Shown here in pieces: positions 57,660 to 64,000 of a stretch of DNA of 64,000 nt. Numbering within the stretch: the first letter of the stretch is position 1; every line of letters starts with the position of its first letter. The stretch is from Granulicella sp. (lineage in GTDB: Bacteria > Acidobacteriota > Terriglobia > Terriglobales > Acidobacteriaceae): NCBI GenBank assembly GCA_003132145.1, contig PKWU01000013.1, forward strand, positions 6,768-70,767, in the 5' to 3' direction. The notes beneath the pieces were generated by a model that searched no databases, was not told where the DNA came from, and worked only from the letters and a program-made list of their open reading frames with translations. The translations under genes and the position numbers were made by a program.

Positions 57660-57750
57660 TTGTTTCAAACATGGCTTTTGCTGAATAAATTGCTTCTTAA
57701 TAAGTTACATATCCAATAAATTGCTTCAAAGTGAGTTACATATTTGTTTT
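57660..57750. repeat. Tandem ~30-31 bp intergenic repeat (TTGYTTC...AGTTACATAT)
   Basis: TTGTTTC/TTGCTTC starts at 57660, 57690, 57721; AATAAATTGCTTC...AGTTACATAT twice with a 31-bp period. Confidence 0.75.
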
Positions 57751-57763
57751 GGAAAGCGGGAGC

Positions 57764-58702
57764 ATGGCGATTCTGGTGGTTGGATCGGTGGCATTCGATA
57801 GTATTGCGACGCCGCATGACAAGGTGGACCATTGTCTGGGCGGCGCGGCGACGCACTTTTCGCTGGCAGCGAGTTATTTCACCGATGTGCGCGTGATTGC
57901 CGTGGTGGGCGAGGATTTTCTGCCCAGCCATGAGGCGGTGTTTAAGGCTCGCGGCATCGATATACAAGGTATCGAGCGGGCACCGGGATTGAGCTTTCAC
58001 TGGACCGGCGCGTACGCGGGAACGATGAACGAGGCCGAGACGCTGGGGACGGACTTGAACGTCTTCGAGAAGTTCGAGCCGAAGATTCCCGAGGCTTATA
58101 CCGACAGCGAGTACCTGTTTCTGGCCAACATCGATCCGGTGTTGCAGGCGAGGGTTCGAAGCCAGATGCCGCGGGTGCGCATGGTGTGCGGCGACACGAT
58201 GAACTATTGGATCAGCGCCCACGCGGAGAATCTCGCGAAGGTGCTGCGCGATCTGGACGTGCTGCTGATCAACGACGGCGAGGCACGGATGCTGTCGGGA
58301 GAGCAGAATGCGGTGCGGGCGGCGGAGCGGGTGCTGGCAATGGGGCCGCGGTCGCTGGTGATGAAGCATGGGGAGTATGGCGCGACGGGGTTCTTTGGGG
58401 CGCGATCATTTGCAAGTGGCGCGGTGCCCAGGCCGTTCCGCGCGCCGGCGCTGCCTCTGGCCGAGGTGGTCGATCCGACCGGCGCGGGCGACTCGTTTGC
58501 CGGCGGGTTCTATGGGTACATTGCGTCGCAGCCGGAGCTGACGCCGGCGGTCTTTCGGCGGGCGATGTTCTATGGCGGCGTGATGGGGTCGTTTGCGTGC
58601 GAGCGATTTGGGACGGAGCGGTTGCAGGCGGTGACGCGCGCGGAGATCGAGGCGCGGTTTGAAATCTTCAGGGAGATCTCGCATCTTGACGCGTCGGTCT
58701 AA
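57764..58702 (+). CDS. PfkB/ribokinase-family carbohydrate kinase
   Basis: MAILVVGSVAFDSIATPHDKVDHCLGGAATHFSLAASYF...VVDPTGAGDSFAGGFYGYIASQ. Confidence 0.92.
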   Translation: MAILVVGSVAFDSIATPHDKVDHCLGGAATHFSLAASYFTDVRVIAVVGEDFLPSHEAVFKARGIDIQGIERAPGLSFHWTGAYAGTMNEAETLGTDLNVFEKFEPKIPEAYTDSEYLFLANIDPVLQARVRSQMPRVRMVCGDTMNYWISAHAENLAKVLRDLDVLLINDGEARMLSGEQNAVRAAERVLAMGPRSLVMKHGEYGATGFFGARSFASGAVPRPFRAPALPLAEVVDPTGAGDSFAGGFYGYIASQPELTPAVFRRAMFYGGVMGSFACERFGTERLQAVTRAEIEARFEIFREISHLDASV

Positions 58703-60530
58703 ATCGGGGCGGGATGGATCGGAGCGGACGATACCAGCGCCGCGCGGATCGCGACTCTTCGGGCGTGGACGAGCGGGCGCATGGGTTGCTCCGCCTGTCT
58801 TCGATCCGGACGAGGTGCGCCCGGCGACGCGCGAAGAGATGTTTCCGATGGTGATGGGCGCGGTGCTGCTGGGCTTTATGGCTCTGATTGTGTGCTACAC
58901 GCGCGGCTACCTGTTGCTGTACGGCGATGCGGTGGCGCACCTGGGAATTGCGCGGCGGATTCTGGACACGCGCAATCCGGGGCTGGTGCAACTGGGCGGC
59001 GTGTGGCTGCCGCTGCCGCACCTGCTGATGCTGCCGTTTGTGCAGAAGATGGAGTGGTGGCAGAACGGACTTGCCGGCGCGTGGCCTTCGCTGGCGTGTT
59101 ATGTGCTGGGCGTGGCGGGATTCTATAGGCTGAGCCGGCGGATGCTGGTGCCACGCTGGGCGCTGGTGGCGACGGCGTTCTATGGGCTGAATCCAAATCT
59201 GCTGTATCTTTCGACGACGGCGATGACGGAGCCGCTGTTTCTGGCGCTGCTGATCTGGATGGTGCTGCTTACGGTGGAGTGCGTGGACGCAATTCGCGCG
59301 GATCAACAATCGCGCGTGGCGCGGCGGATGATCTTTCTTGGGCTGCTGATCTTTGCGGCGGTGTTTACGCGCTACGACGGATGGGTGCTGGGTGCGGCGG
59401 CGTGGTGCGTGGTGAGTTGGCATCTGTGGCGGGCGGGTGAGCTGCGACGGCGCGTGGGCGCGTCGTTCGCGGTGTTTACGCTGCTGGCGGTGGCGGGGCC
59501 GGTGCTGTGGCTCTGGTACAACCAGCATTTTTATCACGATCCGCTGGACTTTCTGCGCGGGCCCTACTCGGCACCGGCGATTGAGAAGAGGACCTCGCCG
59601 CCTGGCTCGAAGCACTATCGCGGATGGCACAGTTTGGGGTGGGCGCTGCTGTTTTATACGCGCACGGCGCAGGTGGTTGCGGCGGCGTGGGAGACTGGCT
59701 TTGCAGTAATGGCGGCAGCGGTGGCGGGGCTGTGGATTGCGCTGCGGCGAGGGACCGCGCGCGCGTCGCTGCTGCTGTGGGTCCCGCCGGCTTTCTATGT
59801 TTATTCGGTGGCGTACGGGTCGGTGCCGATCTTTATTCCGCAGCTCTATCCGCACTCTTATTACAACGCGCGCTATGGGATGGAGATGCTGCCGGCGCTG
59901 GGGCTGTTTGCTTCGGTCGCGATGGCGGCGATGGAGCGGCGGTTTGCGAAGGCGCGCGTTCGATCGAGTGATGCAGGTTCGATCAGTGCTGAAGCGGGGA
60001 TTCCAGTGCGGCCAATTTATCTGGCGGCGCTGGCGCTGGCGCTGGCGAACCCGCTGGCGATGGTCTATGGGACGGAGCTGGTGCAGCGATGCGCGGAACT
60101 ACTTGAGCATCATCCGAGCAATTTGCTAGCGAACTACGCGCCTCCACTGGTTCTGAAGGAGGCGCTGGTGAACTCGACGACGCGGGTGCCGTTCGAGCAG
60201 AACCTGGCTCTGGTGCTGGAGGACCTGCCGCCGGGCGCGGCGATTTTAATCGAGGAGTCGGACCACATTGGGGCGCTCGAGGACGCGGGTCTGGCTCTGC
60301 GGCAGACGATCAACGAGAGCGACTACGACAGTTGGCACGCGGCGTTAGAGGCCCCGGCGGAGCACGCTGCGTTCGTCGTTTCGTTCGAAGGCGATGCGGT
60401 GTGGAAGGCGGTGGAGGAGCATCCCGAGGGCTTGCAGGAGTTGACGATCCTGTGCGGGACGGGACAGCCTTGCGCGAGGGTTTATCAGTCGGAGCGATTT
60501 GGGACGGCGGGCGCGGCGGCGGGGAGGTAA
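58659..60530 (+). CDS. GT39/ArnT-like membrane glycosyltransferase family protein (start uncertain)
   Basis: 623 aa; many TM, YLLLYGDAVAHLGIARRILDTRNPGLVQLGGVWLPLPHLLMLPFV. Overlap with pfkB suggests a later start. Confidence 0.75.
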   Translation: MKSSGRSRILTRRSKSGRDGSERTIPAPRGSRLFGRGRAGAWVAPPVFDPDEVRPATREEMFPMVMGAVLLGFMALIVCYTRGYLLLYGDAVAHLGIARRILDTRNPGLVQLGGVWLPLPHLLMLPFVQKMEWWQNGLAGAWPSLACYVLGVAGFYRLSRRMLVPRWALVATAFYGLNPNLLYLSTTAMTEPLFLALLIWMVLLTVECVDAIRADQQSRVARRMIFLGLLIFAAVFTRYDGWVLGAAAWCVVSWHLWRAGELRRRVGASFAVFTLLAVAGPVLWLWYNQHFYHDPLDFLRGPYSAPAIEKRTSPPGSKHYRGWHSLGWALLFYTRTAQVVAAAWETGFAVMAAAVAGLWIALRRGTARASLLLWVPPAFYVYSVAYGSVPIFIPQLYPHSYYNARYGMEMLPALGLFASVAMAAMERRFAKARVRSSDAGSISAEAGIPVRPIYLAALALALANPLAMVYGTELVQRCAELLEHHPSNLLANYAPPLVLKEALVNSTTRVPFEQNLALVLEDLPPGAAILIEESDHIGALEDAGLALRQTINESDYDSWHAALEAPAEHAAFVVSFEGDAVWKAVEEHPEGLQELTILCGTGQPCARVYQSERFGTAGAAAGR

Positions 60531-60579
60531 GGTTCTTCGCGGCGCAAGGAAGGTCTGAACTTGAACCGGCATTCCCTCA

Positions 60580-60633
60580 GGGGCTAAAGCCCCCATAATT
60601 TTGCGGTGCTTACGGCGGGACTAAAGTCCCGCC
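60580..60633. repeat. Paired hairpins with TAAA loops
   Basis: GGGGC-TAAA-GCCCC (60580-60593) and GGCGGGAC-TAAA-GTCCCGCC (60614-60633). Confidence 0.8.
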
Positions 60634-60698
60634 CTTTCAAAACAGAAACTTATTCAGAGATTCCTTGGTGCTACCATCGCAGCGAAGAGATATTGCCT

Positions 60699-61403
60699 AT
60701 GGTCGCGACATTACCGATTCACTTCAGCACGATTGAACAGATGGCGTTCTATCAGGGGACGACAACGCGGCTGTTGATGGCGTGCGCGATGGGCGGCCTG
60801 ATCGGGGTGGAACGCGAGTGGCGGCACAAGGCGTCGGGACTGCGCACGAACCTGCTGCTGTGCATGGGATGCGCTCTGTTTACGGTGCTTTCGGGCGTGC
60901 TGGCCGGGCCGGGGATCACGGACAAGAGCCGGGTGGCGTCGAACATTGTGCAGGGGATCGGGTTCCTGGGCGCGGGGCTGATCCTGCATACGCGCAACCG
61001 GGTGCTGGGGCTGACCAGCGCGGCGACGGTTTTTGTGGTGGCGTCGATCGGGATGGCGTGCGGGGCGGGGCTGTATGTGGAGGCGGCGATCTCCACGGCG
61101 ATTGTGCTGGTTGCGCTGCGGCTTGTTGGTGTGCTGGAAACGCGGACGGGATGGAAGCGCTTCCCGATGCTGTACGAGGTGCGCGGAAACGACGAGAAGA
61201 CGATGTTCGCGCAGATCCTGGCGGTGCTGGACCGTGAGCATCTGCGGCTGAATGTTACGAAGAGGGACAGGCTGGGTGAGCTGGAGCGGGTGTCGTTTAC
61301 CATCTCGGCGAGCAAGGTGAAACACAGACAACTGCTGGCCGAGCTGGCGGCGGGCGACGCGGCGGACAAGGTGGTTGCGTTCAGCGACGACGAGGAGGAC
61401 TGA
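60699..61403 (+). CDS. MgtC/SapB family membrane protein
   Basis: MACAMGGLIGVEREWRHKASGLRTNLLLCMGCALFTVLSG...NIVQGIGFLGAGLILHTRNRVLGLTSAATVFVVASIGMACG. Confidence 0.92.
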   Translation: MVATLPIHFSTIEQMAFYQGTTTRLLMACAMGGLIGVEREWRHKASGLRTNLLLCMGCALFTVLSGVLAGPGITDKSRVASNIVQGIGFLGAGLILHTRNRVLGLTSAATVFVVASIGMACGAGLYVEAAISTAIVLVALRLVGVLETRTGWKRFPMLYEVRGNDEKTMFAQILAVLDREHLRLNVTKRDRLGELERVSFTISASKVKHRQLLAELAAGDAADKVVAFSDDEED

Positions 61404-61437
61404 GATCAAGCAGAGTGGGCAGGCGACGATCCCGTTT

Positions 61438-62292
61438 GTGAAGGCGCATGCGTGCGGCAACGACTTCCTGATTCTGGAGGAGGCGGTTGCGCGGGGCGCT
61501 CATGCTGCGCTGGCGCGGAGGCTGTGCTCGCGCAACACCAGCATTGGCGCGGATGGGATCGAGTTTCTGGATCGCGAACCTGCCCGGCGGGCCGGCGGCG
61601 AATACTTCCTGCGACTGTTCAACGCGGATGGCAGCGAGGCGGAGCTCTCGGGCAATGGGACACGCTGCGTGGCGGCGTGGCTGGCGCGAAGCGAAGGATT
61701 GCGGGAGGTTGCGATCGGGACCAAGGGAGGAGTGCGGAGCTGCCGCGTGATCGAGGCGAACGATCCCGTTTACCGGATTGAGACCGGGATGGGCGTGCCG
61801 CGGGTTGAGGCGCGGACGATTGAGATTTCTGGCGTGGGCGCGGTGGCGGGGGCTGTGGTGAACGTGGGGAATCCTCACTTCGTTCTGTTTGCGGAGGACG
61901 GACGCGACGACGGCGACTTTGGCGCGCATGGGATGACGTGGCAGGAGCTGGGCGCGAAGATCAGCACCAGTCCGCTGTTTGCGCAGGGGACGAACGTGGA
62001 GTTTGTACGGGTGCGGTCGGCGGGCGAGATTGCGTTCCGGATCTACGAGCGCGGGTGCGGGCCAACGATGTCTTCGGGCACGGGGACGTGCGCGGCCTCT
62101 GCGGCCGCGATGGCGTTGCGCGGGACGAATCGCGAGCTGACCGCGCTGGCCGAGGGCGGACCGCAGCGCACGGTTTGGCCCGCGAACGATGCGGTGATGC
62201 GGCTGACCGGGCCGGCGGAGATTGTATGCCAGGGCGAGGCGTTTCAGGTGGATGCGGCGATTGCGAACCAGCCTGCGGCGGTGGGGATTTGA
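61438..62292 (+). CDS. dapF: Diaminopimelate epimerase-like protein with both catalytic Cys positions occupied by Ser
   Basis: KAHACGNDFLILEE..., LFNADGSEAELSGNGTRCVAAWL, VVNVGNPHFVLF, YERGCGPTMSSGTGTCAASAAAMAL. GTG 61438 or TTG 61375 start. Confidence 0.8.
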   Translation: MKAHACGNDFLILEEAVARGAHAALARRLCSRNTSIGADGIEFLDREPARRAGGEYFLRLFNADGSEAELSGNGTRCVAAWLARSEGLREVAIGTKGGVRSCRVIEANDPVYRIETGMGVPRVEARTIEISGVGAVAGAVVNVGNPHFVLFAEDGRDDGDFGAHGMTWQELGAKISTSPLFAQGTNVEFVRVRSAGEIAFRIYERGCGPTMSSGTGTCAASAAAMALRGTNRELTALAEGGPQRTVWPANDAVMRLTGPAEIVCQGEAFQVDAAIANQPAAVGI

Positions 62293-63251
62293 GCGCCGCG
62301 GCGCGCGCCAGGGTTCGGCCTGCCGCGCTGCGGGCCGGAGCAACTCTGGCTATGCTGTCGCCGGCCAGCACGCCGAAGCCGGAGCTGGTGCAGGCGGGGA
62401 TGAATTGCCTGCATGGGCTTGGATATAAGACTGTGCTGATGCCGCACGCGCTGGCGCATGGCTCACTCTATTACGCGGGGACGGCGGACGAGCGGGTTGC
62501 GGACCTTCATGCGGCGTTCGCGGACGCGGAGATCGATGGGATTGTGTGTACGCGGGGAGGATGGGGTTCGGCCGAGCTGCTGCCGCATCTGGATGCGAAG
62601 CTGATTCGCGCCAACCCGAAGGTCTTTGTGGGATACAGCGACCACACCTCGCTGCATGTGTGGCTGGCGCGCGAGGCGGGGCTGGTGACGTTCTATGGGC
62701 CGATGGCGGCGGCGGACTTTGCGCGGGCGCAGGGATTTGATCACGCGAGTTGGACTCACGCGATGAGCGGCGATTCGGAGTGGTCGCTGACTGCAAGCGA
62801 TGGGCTGCGTGTGTTGCGCGCGGGAGTTGCGGAAGGGACGTTGGCGGGTGGATGTCTTTCGATCCTCGCTGAGTCGCTGGGCACGCCGTACGCGATGCTG
62901 CCGGCGAGCGCGGAGGAGCCGCGAATTTTATATTTGGAGGACATTGGGACAAAGCCGTACCAGTGGGACCGGATGCTGCTGCATCTGCGCTACGCGGGAC
63001 TGCTGGAGCATGTGAGCGGAATCGTCTTCGGCGACATGCGGCAGTGCGTCGCGGCGGAGGACGAGGCGCTGCTGGAGGCTGCGATCCTATATTCGCTGAG
63101 GGATTTCGCGGGACCGGTGGCGATCGGGCTGCGGTCGGGACATGTGGATGGGGCGAATCTTACGGTGCCGCTGGGAGTGCGCGTGCGGTTGGAGACGGGC
63201 GCGGCGGGGAACCCGCGGATGGACTTTCTGGAATCGGCGGTTGCGGTCTAG
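62289..63251 (+). CDS. LD-carboxypeptidase (S66, LdcA/MccF-like)
   Basis: LRAGATLAMLSPASTPKPELVQAGMNCLHGLGYKTVL...GIVCTRGGWGSAELLPHLDAKLIRANPKVFVGYSDHTSLHVWL; TTG start overlapping the dapF-like stop. Confidence 0.9.
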   Translation: MSAAARARVRPAALRAGATLAMLSPASTPKPELVQAGMNCLHGLGYKTVLMPHALAHGSLYYAGTADERVADLHAAFADAEIDGIVCTRGGWGSAELLPHLDAKLIRANPKVFVGYSDHTSLHVWLAREAGLVTFYGPMAAADFARAQGFDHASWTHAMSGDSEWSLTASDGLRVLRAGVAEGTLAGGCLSILAESLGTPYAMLPASAEEPRILYLEDIGTKPYQWDRMLLHLRYAGLLEHVSGIVFGDMRQCVAAEDEALLEAAILYSLRDFAGPVAIGLRSGHVDGANLTVPLGVRVRLETGAAGNPRMDFLESAVAV

Positions 63252-63265
63252 TCTTGTAAGAGACG

Positions 63266-64000
63266 ATGACAAAGACGAATCAGGGTTCAAAGCACATACA
63301 TCTGATTGGGATCTGCGGGACGGCGATGGCGTCGCTGGCGGGGATGCTGCAGGCGCGCGGGCACAGGATTACAGGCTCGGATGCGGCGGCCTATCCGCCG
63401 ATGAGCGATGTGCTGGCTGGGCTGGGGATTCCGCTGATGCAGCCTTATGCGGAAAGTAACCTTACGCCACGTCCAGACCTGGTGATTGTGGGCAATGCAA
63501 TCTCGCGGGGCAACGTCGAGCTGGAGTTTGTGCTGGATGCGCGGATTCCGTTTATGTCGATGGCTGCGGTGCTTCATGACGAGTTTTTGCTGGGGCGCGA
63601 GTCTCTGGTGGTGGCTGGCACGCATGGCAAGACGACGACGACCAGCATGTTGGCGTGGATCTATGAAGTGGCCTCGCGGACGCAACCGAAGTTTGCGCCG
63701 TCGTTTTTGATCGGCGGCGTAGCGGAGAACTTTGGCACCAGCTTCATGGTGCGGCCTGAGATCGACGGGGTACGGCAACCATTCCTCCTCGAAGGCGATG
63801 AGTACGACACGGCGTTCTTCGACAAGGGGCCAAAGTTTCTGCACTACTTTCCCGACGCGGCGATCCTGACCCATGTGGAGTTCGACCACGCGGACATCTA
63901 CGTGGACCTGGCTGCGGTGAAGACAGCATTCAAGCGGCTGGTGAACCTGATTCCACGTCGCGGGCGGCTGGTGGCGTTCGACGGCAGCGAGAACGTCAGC
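63266..64000 (+). CDS. mpl: UDP-N-acetylmuramate:L-alanyl-gamma-D-glutamyl-meso-diaminopimelate ligase (partial, runs off right edge)
   Basis: MTKTNQGSKHIHLIGICGTAMASLAGMLQARGHRITGSDAAAYPPMSDVL...VVAGTHGKTTTTSMLAWIYEVA...FLLEGDEYDTAFFDKGPKFLHYFPDAAILTHVEFDHADIY; 245 codons open to the edge. Confidence 0.92.
   Translation, partial: MTKTNQGSKHIHLIGICGTAMASLAGMLQARGHRITGSDAAAYPPMSDVLAGLGIPLMQPYAESNLTPRPDLVIVGNAISRGNVELEFVLDARIPFMSMAAVLHDEFLLGRESLVVAGTHGKTTTTSMLAWIYEVASRTQPKFAPSFLIGGVAENFGTSFMVRPEIDGVRQPFLLEGDEYDTAFFDKGPKFLHYFPDAAILTHVEFDHADIYVDLAAVKTAFKRLVNLIPRRGRLVAFDGSENVS

Overview
High-GC chromosomal window, most likely from an Acidobacteriota (Terriglobia/Acidobacteriaceae-like) genome. 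This rests on a TIGR03435-type protein, Ser/Thr kinase-TPR fusion, DUF1844 protein and acidobacterial-style dispersed palindromes; it is inference, as no rRNA is present. Main gene blocks: mdtABC-type RND efflux operon (mdtC runs off the left edge); GT39-like membrane protein; tRNA-Ala(CGC); LytS-type kinase divergent from ribA; NUDIX; GH127; atpI/atpB/atpE without F1 genes; lysS; eno; Ser/Thr kinase; hemolysin III; SSS symporter; ccmF-ccmH-ccmI-like; a decayed vapBC; HtpX; YchF-like GTPase; ZIP transporter; NHL/Ig protein; rhaM plus SSS symporter; TIGR03435 protein plus HigBA-like TA pair; MbfA-type ferritin/VIT plus feoBA; PBP1A; ribF; MBL hydrolase; DUF1844; YgfZ/GcvT-like; HExxH peptidase; mtnP; pfkB; GT39-like; MgtC; dapF-like; LD-carboxypeptidase; mpl (runs off the right edge). 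Most interesting leads: a DapF homologue with both catalytic Cys positions changed to Ser, next to muropeptide-recycling genes; a lysS gene with a low-GC, enlarged central segment; a fossil vapBC module; ~30-bp phased intergenic arrays at two loci; a palindromic repeat captured inside a signal peptide; and a two-gene low-GC module with a possible Cas2/SinR-like protein. All calls were made by eye from sequence and ORF translations; no database search was run.
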